From assembly GCF_014204625.1 (NCBI RefSeq), contig NZ_JACHLU010000001.1, forward strand, positions 124,001-188,000: DNA of 64,000 nt, in the 5' to 3' direction. The stretch's first letter is position 1. Every line of letters starts with the position of its first letter. Below the pieces are notes generated by a model. That model was not told the DNA's origin and ran no database searches. It saw only the letters and a program-made list of their open reading frames with translations. Source of the stretch: Gillisella vitis. Lineage in GTDB: Bacteria; Pseudomonadota; Alphaproteobacteria; Rhizobiales; Rhizobiaceae. Made by a program: the position numbers and the translations under genes. Shown in pieces: positions 37,701-40,143 of this stretch.

Positions 37701-40143
37701 CGCTGTGGGGCTGGATGTCAGCCTGTGGCTGGCGGAGCGCTTCAAGGCCCGCGTGGCCTTGGTGGGACGCACTGCGCTGGATGCAGAACGGCTGGACAAA
37801 ATCAGGGCCATCGAGGCCGCTGGTGGTTCTGTTCTCTATCTACAGGCCGATCTTTGCAATGAAGCAGATATGCGGGATGTGGTTGTCCGTGTGCTCCAGC
37901 GCTATGGTGCGCTGGATGGTGCCATCCATTCTGCCATGGTGCTGACCAACACACCTTTGAGCGAGATGGGCGATGGTGATTTCCTCGCCTCCCTGCGCCC
38001 CAAGACTCAAGGTCTGTTGACGCTATACAAAGTGCTCCGTGACAGACCGCTTGATTTTCTGCTGTGCTTTTCTTCAGGCATCGCCTTTGAGGGCAATGTC
38101 GGGCAGGCGGGATATGCAGCCGGATGCGCTTTTCAGGATGCGCTTGCGCTGTCCTTGGGGCGCGCGGCATCCTTCCCAGTCAAGCTTGTCAATTGGGGCT
38201 TCTGGGATTCAACCGGCATTGCCGCACGCGAACAGGCCCTGAAGCGCTTAAGAGCCGCAGGCCTTGGCACCATTGACCGCTATGAGGGCATGGGCGTTGT
38301 CGAAAACCTGTTGCGCGCAGCCCTGCCGCAGGTTGTTGCCACCAAGGCGTCTGCGGAGATTCTCGACGGCATGGGCGTGTGGCCGCAAGCACCAGCTTTG
38401 CTCGACAATACGGGCCTTGCCTCGGTGTTTGACATTGTCGCAGCGGCAGGTTCAACCGTGAATTTGCCACCTCAGGATGCGGTGCGTCACCATGGGGGGC
38501 TGGAAGCGCTCGACCGTTTCGGGCGGCGCATTCTGGCAGGCGTGTTGGGCAATATGGGCCTTGCCTCGACCTTGACCACCGCCCAGACGCTTGACAATCT
38601 CGCCACCCGGCTTGGCATTGTTGAACAGCATCACCGCCTGTTTGCGGCCATGCTGGGCCTGTTGCAGCAGGATGGCTGGCTGACCCTTGGTAACGGCATC
38701 GTCACCCCCACGGAACGTCTCTCAAGCCTTTTGCCAACCAACATTAATGGGTTGATTGCCGTGGAGCGCGATGCCCTTTTGGCCGCGCATCCGACTGTGG
38801 ATGGCCCGGCAGATCTTGTGATCTCGTGCTTTAACGCCATGCCAGCCATGCTCAGCGGGGCGCTCAATCCGACCGAAGTTCTCTTCCCCGGCGGCTCCAT
38901 GGCCAAGGTTGAGAAGATCTATCGGGGCAATCAGGTGAGCGATGTTTGCAACGGCCTTGTTGCCGATTGCGTGGCGGCTTTTGTTGATGCGCGGTTGAAG
39001 CACGAGCCGCAAGCACAGATCACCATTGTTGAGATCGGGGCCGGAACCGGCTCAACGTCAGAAACCGTGCTGAAAGCGCTGGAGCCCTATGGCCAACAGG
39101 TGCGCTATGTCTACACCGACATTTCCCGCGCCTTTTTACAGCACGGCGAGCGGCAGTTTGCCACCCGCTTTCCCTTCATCACCTTCCAGTTGCTCGATAT
39201 TGAGCAGCCGCCGGAGGCGCAAGGCATCCGTGCTCATGCGGTCGATCTGGTGCTGGGCAGCAATGTGCTGCACGCCACCCGCTCAATCATCGATACGCTG
39301 TCGCGCGTGCAGCGGATGTTGAAGCGCCATGGCGTCGCTGTGATCAACGAAGGCACGGGTGTGCGGACATTCCCCACACTCAGTTTTGGCTTCACGCCGG
39401 GATGGTGGGCCCATGACGATCAGCATCTGCGCCTGCCGCAATCGCCCTTGCTGGATGTGAAAGGCTGGAAAAGCACCTTGGGCATTGCAGGCTTCCAACG
39501 GGTGAGGGCGCTGGAAATTGCCGGGGCGGGATCGCCCGTGGCAGAGCAAAACGTGCTTTTAGCCGAGGCAAGTGGCCTGAGCCTGACCGAAGCCAGCACG
39601 GCACCGTCCACCGCCGTCAAAGCACCTGTTCCAACTCCAACGGCGCAGACGCATGGGCCGACGCAACAAACAGGTGGACAGCGACAGGCGCTCATCCGCT
39701 ATCTGCAATCGGTTTTTGCGGATGTGCTTCAGCTAGATCCATCGCGTTTGCAGCCAGAAACGTCCTTCTCCCATTACGGGCTGGATTCACTGGTGGCGAT
39801 TGAAATCGTCAAAGCGCTGAAGCAGCCCTTTGGTTCGCTGCCAGTTACATTGCTGTTCGAGCATCTGACGCTGGCGCAACTGGCTGATTATCTGATCACC
39901 AACCATCCGCAGGGCGTGCGCAATGCCCTGCCGCCATCCACCCATTCCGATCATGACCTCGCCTCCAGACCAATCCTTGTTCCCAAGGCTGCGGAACAGG
40001 CTCCTGTCTTCACGGCGGACCATGACGGTGACATCGCTGAAGACCTGCCTGACGATCTGGATAGCTTCATCAACGCTCTATCAGATGACGAGGTCGAAAA
40101 ACTCCTGCGCCAGGTACGGGCCAACGGCTCCAGCCGGAATTGA
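13753..40143 (+). CDS. trans-AT polyketide synthase B: monooxygenase plus modules 4-8 (8,796 aa)
   Basis: One open frame encodes an 8,796-residue protein, roughly 950 kDa. After an N-terminal docking-like segment (1-60) come a luciferase-like monooxygenase (65-405), KS4-DH1-KR3-ACP5, KS5-DH2-KR4-cMT1-ACP6, KS6-DH3-KR5-ACP7, KS7-DH4-KR6-ACP8 and KS8-DH5-KR7-cMT2-ACP9. Carrier serines are 1816, 3697, 5205, 6785 and 8679. KS4 lacks a catalytic His and should only transfer the chain; KS5-KS8 are intact. The C-terminus (DDLDSFINALSDDEVEKLL) looks like a helical docking segment for PKS C. ATG 13753 follows the PKS A stop after a single base. The TGA at 40141-40143 overlaps an ATG (40140) in the next frame. 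The frame is unbroken with no frameshift or truncation. Confidence 0.97.
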   Translation: MTEQKPLVGSTSRQALEEQLLQLLTTHPHLMAKLDTLLPPPVSDQTVKEAEVAFDEHPGLAMPAKNTQFSFIIFSDSDAANAPAEYDFLQDIAQFGDQNGFEAIWMPERHFYQFGGIFPNPATLCANLASITTNIRLRAGSVILPLDHPIRIVEEWATVDALSGGRVDVAFASGWNPNDFVLAPENYENRRAIWLERISDVQRLWQGQSVTLPNGNGEAASVQIFPRPVQAQLPIWLAATKQDETFIEAGRQGLNVLTMLQGITLEELGRKIALYRGARQQAGLDPETGTVSLMLHTMVHPDAAFVRDAVKEPFSQYIRSAFLGHLTLMGRNKEISESEIERIVDYSFDRYSSTGALFGPVEQCRKTVEAAMAAGVNEIACLVDFGVDKQIVRDCLEHLVELKNHFSPSSVSAPAKALIRPAAAKKNTNDEPLAVIGMSGRFPGAPTLETFWQNLRDGRECLTDLASSDRVPFAPVPRAGLLDDAARFDARLFQISPLEAASMDPHQRQLLEVVWESIEHAGYRPDAFAGSRTGVFMAMYNMDFATSGTGGKDNADPFFATSRTHFAVPNRISYWLDLHGPSEVINTACSSALVAINRAIRAIRQGECEQAIVGGVSLLLSPDRMMSLQALGVLSPEGRCRPFERDTTGQVIGEGVGAVILKPLDRALRDGDTIHGVIKGAAVNHHGARSGSLTMPDARAQIEVIRAACQDAGISPNELDYIEAHGAGGIGDTVEFSAFGKLAENSAVALPIGTVKPNIGFLEAAGGMSQLLKVLLMMRHKQLAPTINHANLPEALDQPDPVLNVVTAMRQWTPRAGNVSHAPLRAGINAYGLTGTNAHVIVESYHDDREQTAESGAHLFVFSASDKDSLRALLLRMEAALRDETAAQGDIAYTLMLGRVPMAHRFAAVAASIAELRSMLTAYLSGSGLVPGAYANNPGDAALVLDNAPEMTDGLMASGNLDRLAALWVRGIQPDWQKLYAGKARHRVTLPTIVFGGEHYPLIPVGSREIQVATTLHPLLGENSSTFEVQSFATTWTGDEFFFRDHVVQNHRMLPAAAMIEMARAAGELADGRAVTSLRDIVWSLPVVAESGKPVHTAISLLPDAAGAGFELTSAIGQHCQGVIGFDDLAPVDDIIDLAAIRARTKPVAAADCYRRFQGFGQNYGVSFQALKDVRGSDIEALAELELPAAADAGTFGINPAFLDGAFQTVAGFDFMGQGNDGPYVPFALSEILLKTVEGLKRGFAHMTLAAEPDAASGIRKLNLVVTDETGRVHLALKDLSVRRMKVAGEARLVYHRAAWKPQEAVIAKDDPRAVNTLLFLSNDLDAPTWPSTLAHAGKLTIASAAATGVPKGDGFALDARQALQVERVFEQLDAADRTPDILAFVWPLEADDADGTLEQTRLEEALMRLVNTASALAQSREKRQRLILSLYPYSSDAPQPGWQALSAFGKSLTLENSSIRFRSIGIELKPGEALRASRIMEVLSLEAAAEDGWSDLHYTLAGRFARQQEEVGSLAEDAPDWRNGGIYWITGGAGGIGAHVARYLAQRYHASIALSGRGPLDDARRGLLEEISALGGNGLYVQADVGSEMELAKALSAIKDRFGALHGVIHAAGAMYNALAIKETQENMRGALTPKVTGLVALDQVTRHEPIELFITFSSIAGVLGNIGQSAYAAANRFMDHFIERREVLRSRGSRSGRGLSILWPAWGEGGFEIDRETAGYMERVLGMHLLTAEHGLKALNQGLAMGETSISVAYGDAERIAASFKPTMRKRRSQTSAMPEQLVPDLVADAAELLHMDVQDISAEGSMSDYGFTSIVITQFSNVLNKKYGLQTSPAQFFEYDTLSAFAAGLWDGFQEPLARRYSPDAPPEKPRDTGESAQAKNRFRAGMAVDADTRLKTPALVSPGKPEPIAIVGMSGILPESANLDRFWQHIEAGQDLIREIPAERWDWRAWQGDPATEDNKTNSKWGGFLPGIDHFDAKFWNISPREAELLDPQQRLFLQVSWHALEDAGIRPSDLWGSRTGVFVGASTCDFTEVLNGRKIPWLSHGAAGIAMTMIPNRLSYLLNLTGPSEPVDTACSSSLVAVHRAVEAIRNGGCELAIAGGVNSLLSPHFFVSFAKVGMLSPDGRCKTFDESANGYVRGEGVGAIVLKPLSRAEADGDQIHAVIRGSAVNHGGRANTLTSPNPKAQTELLLSAWTAADTPPSSIGYIEAHGTGTRLGDPIEINALTTAVARSAQHWPGLPEARIAIGSVKTNIGHLESAAGIAGLFKLVLSMRHGVLPPSLHHRRLNPQINLEVTPFRLVTEKTPWPERLDALGNLLPRRAGVSSFGFGGVNAHVVVEEYRAASAPRPADTTELIALSARDRDRLMALVQTWLVFLDQPDHQLPPLADIAATLQLGRDEMEARLAFTTSSLQHMRDVLTAFAAGETSAHPIWSGEIKRVSINRGPVQDHANAESFSGDLAKAADHWVKGGAVNWRALRKGRPWQKARLPLYPFAQDRHWPGGDGLGPHPMPPKRSPETALADTAPIAWNLTPGDAVLHDHRVHGARILPGAAMIAWGQAAIAGAYPHRHFKLCDLSWRQPLWGHAASQLQLKLEETPQDWQLSFVSGTEEADLHAQGCIHWTEADRPQPGPLDIQAVKARLTQQFDKPEIYQRFRAAGIGYGPHFQVMQALLCGTGEALARLECVHGEARDASAALLDAALQAILGLGLAENRTRTVPLAPFSIGSFELLRPLPAKGYSHVVAKDEWSCDITIANDNGEICAVFGNVVLRELADPLADFFFAPKWVHVPQADRTLNDDLRAQSLILTSPDGRGVAQALSERLTDASVHLIPDDAQALRALVERNDARDIYFLGAIEALPGKASPEAVALAQSRGVTALYHLVKALESHGNSAEVPRLTVITNNVHVLDPAQAIATAGSAVLGFVKSLAKERPSWQIRAVDIHLADFNHADQRRIDNLLRESFNAGRETVLRGTLRYRQTMEPITVPPAPNSRFRRGGVYVILGGAGGIGAALSDYLAHHWDARLVWIGRRPADGEINSRIEAVEQRGGKVLYIQANAVDLASMRGALKQVRETFGNIHGVIHSAIVLKDMTVGRMDLQTLYDVLAPKVQGLAVLREALMDDKPDFVLMFSSAQSFIGLAGQANYAAACSFKDSFALQWAQSVDYPVQIINWGYWGSVGVVASAPYQQRLQAGGVYSIDIESGMEAVERILAHGLDQVMPIKADDNQLAALGVDRGVKAEIYPALAATDTPLGDSLASARPVPVGEDIERFNEAYRQLEQLGRLLLLERLQVMGLPGHIPSDRHELGKSLGIESAYHPLFKECLDILLREGLIDAVSGQVSVNPPSASVLMDQMRTLADISAPILPMADLLIACVQAYPEVLTGRRSHIDVMFPAGGSSLVEGIYRGNPLMDASNAQVASVVASFIENSRGNRPVRLLEIGAGTGGTSATVLPAVRNLARDVSYHYTDISPAFVRSGERRFGADFPFVSFVPFDVEKDIAAQNLPAGGFDLIFATDVLHATRDIVTTLDQVKRLLRPGGIVVINETISRQDFATLTFGLTSGWWHFTDGARRIAGSPLLTPAAWRQGLSDAGYRAFHMPGPRKPDGQRLDRQVLVAESDGRVRMLKAAPTNKPEIERPRKALNAEHRAQTISAPVPRQKSSLPLVVDAFCNVLKLSPKDIDADVTFEVYGVDSLVVLEINRELEKSFGRLPSTLLFEHVTVGELVDYLDRNHAEALQPAVDSFEPEAVPEIVVVESPIQKPDPKSGDEPIAIIGIAGRYPQSPDLATFWRNLEDGVSCIGEVPPERWRWQDHDGKRGGEPHTSYSRWGGFIDGIDQFDPLFFNISPVEAAGMDPQERLFLETAAQTFEDAGYSRARLHTKGSKVGVFVGVMNCNYEWLGGEAHGQGRPNMARSAYYSCANRVSWLYDLHGPSLAVDTACSSSLTAIHLACESLRRGESTMALAGGVNAILHPEHFTRLCSLDMLAEDGSCKTFSAEADGFVDGEGVGAMLLKPLSRAIDDGDRILAVIRGSGINTAGKTSGYTVPSLNAQADLIETVLLKSGVAPQSISYVEAHGTGTPLGDPIEVAALTKAYRKTADPRMSDGETVIGSLKPNIGHLEAAAGIAALTKLVLQMQHRTLTPSLHAGTINPKIDFAGSPFAIRTRASDWQAPVRRIDGVDTVLPRRAAVSSFGAGGANAHLILEEYREPDVPKGKTMSKPVAIVLSARTSAQLQEQAHRLSAHIASHAQRAGAALSLEALAWTLQAGRDAMEYRLAFVASSVEEVADTLFRIARDGSADHVLQGSVLRANLHAPAAQPSGTDSDVQALCRAWVEGQIIDWAGLYAGKPPVMVSLPTYPFARIRCWFEEPDAASKRPILNHVNNSQNTAMVSGAALHPLLGHMLPSLSGLQFQTRFMPDQPLLADHRINGQATLPAAASLEMIRAGAEIALKRPIQRINALEWLRPIAVTAGGRPITTVLTAESNVIRCVITGDAEGDAPFVSGLVPLEQAAPSSPALLANFAAIRSRCQTPLEPALFYSHAQKKGLDYSPSLRPLREIWLGKDEVLAQLDAPELVPNTVHLAPALLDGVLQAAAAWLVGSGEHTTYLPASIGTVEIHAALKGSVQVHVASIRMDNDRASCRFDVDVYDAAGAVVLRLQDVVVRQARQASVSAPEADQGEGILRYYRRQWQPAKAEESKTIKPGPVLVFDRDDRFSAVLSARLRAEGSDVVVTTVRPGPAFLAEDHGHFRICPGQFDDAERLLSKLNADGCAPSLVIYRWAFASGLDHHQRLDFGIRSVLGLARSVILHGNAAPTRIVYLHPHDGGHAMPEYGGLASAFASLRQESERLMGSSLALPTGWTLEQQADAVLAEWTQTGDAAIDIRIDAQDRWANLLEADDVSTPLNLPLRNGGSYLITGGAGGIGLMLARHLIERFDAHVTLMGRSTLNAERSRQVAEIDGGRGRLFYESADCGVAPAVDAVLERIRARGPLHGVIHAAGVLRDQLILNKSRENLEMVLWPKMQGALVLDRATATDALDFFALFSSTTAAWGYPGQSDYAFANSFLEHFAVTREGLCQNGERSGVTRAFGWSLWQEGNMRPDAHAIAEERQRHGRLPLATEQAMKAFEETLASPYPVRVIVSELKQQAAIAAEVQTETVLPAATMPETEKAALAFVIETMASELQIASGQIAPEADFERYGIDSILALRLTRRLEAQVGALPKTLFYEYQTPASLAHHLATTRTDKVPGTHPTPDTARPKIATLSNSSAAAVIAEPVMKTPVRDEDIAIIGINGRFPKADTLDALWDNLQAGRDCITEIPQERWDGDRWFDPDRQKKGRSYSKWGGFMDGVDRFDPLFFKISPREAELMDPQERLFLQSAWLTFEDAGYTRATLNGRACGVYVGTMYGEYQFYGAEQAASGQLIAASSSHASIANRISYIFNLLGPSLAIDTMCSSSLTAIHLAVQALHSGDIDMALAGGVNLSLHPNKYALISQGKFASTDGRCRSFGAGGDGYVPGEAVGAVLLKPLSQALRDGDPIHGIIKGCAINNGGRTNGFTVPNPTAQAAVIANAIARAGVDPHEISYIEAHGTGTALGDPIEIAGLSRAFGVSTDTPYCAIGSIKSNIGHCEAAAGIAGLAKVLLQMKHRQLAPSLHADVLNPDLELKGTPFTIQTALAPWTLPSGVQRRVAGLSSFGAGGANAHIILAEADPVAPVQDDMSPQLMVLSARSDERLAAYAAQMARFLTEPAEAQDDIAPTDALLATLRQGIALACGVSPCDIDLDDDLDSYGLMGAPQHVLISHLETALSIQLPTSSMAHCRTGMELAAWLAKLLPAAYQVSSPSRVPRRDLALSAIAYTLQTGREPMAHRLAFVAQDVADAARLFQQAADGVLSQEIWRGEAGENPVPQAKAASMADLAQSWVCGAEVDFSGLHEDRTRRRISLPGYPFAGERYWIPKPAASAAVDLVSSSHPLLGAITQNGDITEIALRLDPRSHVIADHVVSGQTIVAGAATLEMAHAAAVRVDPDANAIQLRDVSWLHPLFADKSKGEAIFRIEKKVDGHFYQIVSRNDQQKTVHSQGRISFAASSDSSLQPGSKLDLDALKQSLQLRATGTQIDRAMAELGFDFGPAYQVTQALYGDERQALAELCLPENLRTEAGLYGLHPCMLDAALRTSFGIGADGLRSGLYVPVIIRSIDILRTLPERCFAHAVLTTVPDHFDGASRSCDITIHDENGDLLISVRGLIGRRFDAPQTKEAGADVHLFQPDWSIAPAPISHGVRQGRLLVFAHTGRDISSLGANVVVSPGHAFAQVSETHFIIRPGQREDLHRLVNMLHAQDQLPDRILHLWEMGGDTAAVHGRDQGFTTLFFLVQALAATELAMHCRILVAYDGSARPEPAMAGAMGRSLRQAGQRISLFTIQMDAAAARSADILHRLSAEFTVEPTARALSLRYSGDTRLQQRVVRAADVSDQNPSFDTKAAYLITGGTGGLGLIFTRHLVSKGARHLVLTSRSKPNAAQAQAINALEALGAEVLHIQADIGVKDDVDRIVELAKHRFGCLKGIIHCAGVAETRPLTQLRGDDLSRVLLPKVSGTRLLDEATASEPLDFLVLFSSISSWIGDFGSVVYAAANRFVDAFAEERQALQAQRQRHGKTIAIGWPLWAEGGFDAAMPQAQQTAYEQVAGLTAIDTPSALRVFDHALACDGGVWIVAPGDRSRVERVLKIEVGSASQEKHPMSLIETPPFNAVMLQDVAETMVREVISTVLKIPAQQLRSGVALEEYGIDSVAIMDMTALIGEHIAGLTPTLFFEHGNIRALATYLVAHHAQQLTLWQASRQKTVASHVPTVAVAEAPVTMQQEPESEEGRFDVAIIGMAGQFPMADNLDEFWANLSEGRDCIGEIPGDRWDAERYFSPSGTVAGKSSSKWGGFLSDIRSFDPLLFNLSPSQARRMDPQERLFLQTAWATFEDAAYSRDYLREKAGRVGVFVGVMWHDYQLLGADEQAKGNPVQAFSSGSSIANHVSYFFNLRGPSLSVDTACSSSLAALHIACEDLRRGACDSALVGGVNLSIHPSKYVNLSQLSMLSPTGRCHSFGSAADGYVPGEGVAAVLLKPLADALRDGDQIHAVIRGTAMNHGGKVNGFTVPSPSAQAEVIEEALQRSGINARTIGYVEAHGTGTPLGDPIELTGLTMAFGKQTHERQFCALGSVKSNIGHLEGAAGISALLKTVLQLKHGKIAPSLHADVLNPRIDFAASPFFLANRLMPWPRPQDEDGRDGMRRAGVSSFGAGGTNVHVVLEEFANPQVFAPSNELLVFPLSAKENSALRVSVAKLRDHMQANRPPLEHVAYALQRGRSALEHRLAIVASDDETLLTALEAFLAGHAETEAFVSGVVPTDVTLDPIRGLERQSQSLRSLAEAWVRGEAVPWPLLSQQGLRPVSLPTYPFAREECWIAVADGDDKTNKATQLSAGNPLLGKLDPRASLGDGITFSRRIEAREWIVADHHVAGTPVLPGVAYLEMARAAGDAVGFASAISLSGIRWLRPIPVRVASDAAVSLFREDAGLRFEVKTGENFDLLCATGLLEATQVPSTVERRDLAAIRARMTRTTAKESFYRLMDGANIHYGPGFQVIEEIAASDSEALARLRLPPQVEAITAYGLHPSLMDGALQAVGGVLQTSRTPGSAPLLPFSVEKITHLRPLPDRAYSHAVLSGEHRFRVEILDLNGDVCLIFDDFALREYQQETAGFTFVPHWKLLSPQAVREQPSQGEGAALLVFDAQSKAAADAFRAARPESFLSLHLGSNAGIAGDESLPWSMDGVDALLDRIGDVGSVYLLAGSFAPGLDLDDAVAREERLAVALKSLTCALKKQARPLHITVVTSGAFAVSASETVNPTGAALHGMLRVLCKENPQWRCAVVDVLPEEGAPLTAIEWSLVKPTAGVGQVRKLAEIALRGQHYHQRGLLPLRLPATAQTPFRQNGVYLIAGGAGAVGLDVSLWLAERFKARVALVGRTALDAERLDKIRAIEAAGGSVLYLQADLCNEADMRDVVVRVLQRYGALDGAIHSAMVLTNTPLSEMGDGDFLASLRPKTQGLLTLYKVLRDRPLDFLLCFSSGIAFEGNVGQAGYAAGCAFQDALALSLGRAASFPVKLVNWGFWDSTGIAAREQALKRLRAAGLGTIDRYEGMGVVENLLRAALPQVVATKASAEILDGMGVWPQAPALLDNTGLASVFDIVAAAGSTVNLPPQDAVRHHGGLEALDRFGRRILAGVLGNMGLASTLTTAQTLDNLATRLGIVEQHHRLFAAMLGLLQQDGWLTLGNGIVTPTERLSSLLPTNINGLIAVERDALLAAHPTVDGPADLVISCFNAMPAMLSGALNPTEVLFPGGSMAKVEKIYRGNQVSDVCNGLVADCVAAFVDARLKHEPQAQITIVEIGAGTGSTSETVLKALEPYGQQVRYVYTDISRAFLQHGERQFATRFPFITFQLLDIEQPPEAQGIRAHAVDLVLGSNVLHATRSIIDTLSRVQRMLKRHGVAVINEGTGVRTFPTLSFGFTPGWWAHDDQHLRLPQSPLLDVKGWKSTLGIAGFQRVRALEIAGAGSPVAEQNVLLAEASGLSLTEASTAPSTAVKAPVPTPTAQTHGPTQQTGGQRQALIRYLQSVFADVLQLDPSRLQPETSFSHYGLDSLVAIEIVKALKQPFGSLPVTLLFEHLTLAQLADYLITNHPQGVRNALPPSTHSDHDLASRPILVPKAAEQAPVFTADHDGDIAEDLPDDLDSFINALSDDEVEKLLRQVRANGSSRN
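13945..14970 (+). other. Fused luciferase-like (LLM) flavin monooxygenase domain
   Basis: Residues about 65-405 of PKS B match the luciferase-like monooxygenase domain embedded in natural-product synthases (TIGR04020 type): WMPERHF, SGGRVDVAFASGWNP and WLAATKQDETF are visible. Such domains use reduced flavin and O2 on a carrier-bound acyl chain. It lies upstream of the non-condensing KS4, so it could hydroxylate or oxygenate the chain delivered from ACP4. The exact chemistry cannot be read from sequence. Confidence 0.85.
15037..19310 (+). other. Module 4: KS4 (KS0)-DH1-KR3-ACP5
   Basis: KS4 keeps NTACSSA (Cys589) and His725 in HGAGG, but the second catalytic His is Phe761 (NIGFLEAAGG), so it is predicted to be non-elongating. 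DH1 keeps His1046 and the DGAFQ aspartate; the Gly of HxxxGxxxxP is Asn. KR3 has GGAGGIG and an intact SYN set, lacks the Asp after HAAG (AMYNAL) and so is predicted A-type. ACP5 is YGFTSI (Ser1816), with Thr replacing the usual Asp. The module probably processes the intermediate made by module 3. Confidence 0.82.
19480..24970 (+). other. Module 5: KS5-DH2-KR4-cMT1-ACP6
   Basis: KS5 is complete (Cys2080, EAHGTGT, NIGHLESAAG). DH2 has a perfect HRVHGARILP and LLDAALQ. KR4 has GGAGGIG and Tyr, but the Asn is Cys (NYAAACSF). cMT1 has the SAM loop LEIGAGTGGTS near residue 3442 and YTDISPAF. ACP6 is YGVDSL (Ser3697). The expected product is an alpha-methyl enoyl unit. Confidence 0.87.
25063..29480 (+). 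other. Module 6: KS6-DH3-KR5-ACP7
   Basis: KS6 is intact (Cys3943). DH3 has DHRINGQATLP and LLDGVLQ. KR5 has GGAGGIG, DYAFAN and an Asp in VLRDQ (B-type). ACP7 is YGIDSI (Ser5205). The expected product is an unsubstituted enoyl unit, giving a diene together with module 5. Confidence 0.88.
29605..34230 (+). other. Module 7: KS7-linker(with carrier-like insert)-DH4 (altered)-KR6-ACP8
   Basis: KS7 is intact (Cys5455, NIGHCEAAAG). Its linker contains the third carrier-like insert (about 5757-5836); the motif is YGLMGAP, with Gly5794 where serine should be. DH4 keeps His6001 and the LDAAL Asp, but the Pro of HxxxGxxxxP is Ala6010 and the DxxxQ Gln is Arg. It may be inactive or cyclise rather than dehydrate. 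KR6 is intact and lacks the B-type Asp. ACP8 is YGIDSV (Ser6785). Confidence 0.82.
34348..39920 (+). other. Module 8: KS8-DH5-KR7-cMT2-ACP9
   Basis: KS8 is intact (Cys7037). DH5 has DHHVAGTPVLP and LMDGALQ. KR7 has GGAGAVG and Tyr; the Asn is Cys (GYAAGCAF). cMT2 has VEIGAGTGSTS near residue 8427. ACP9 is YGLDSL (Ser8679). The expected product is a second alpha-methyl enoyl unit, handed to PKS C by C-terminal docking helices. Confidence 0.87.
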
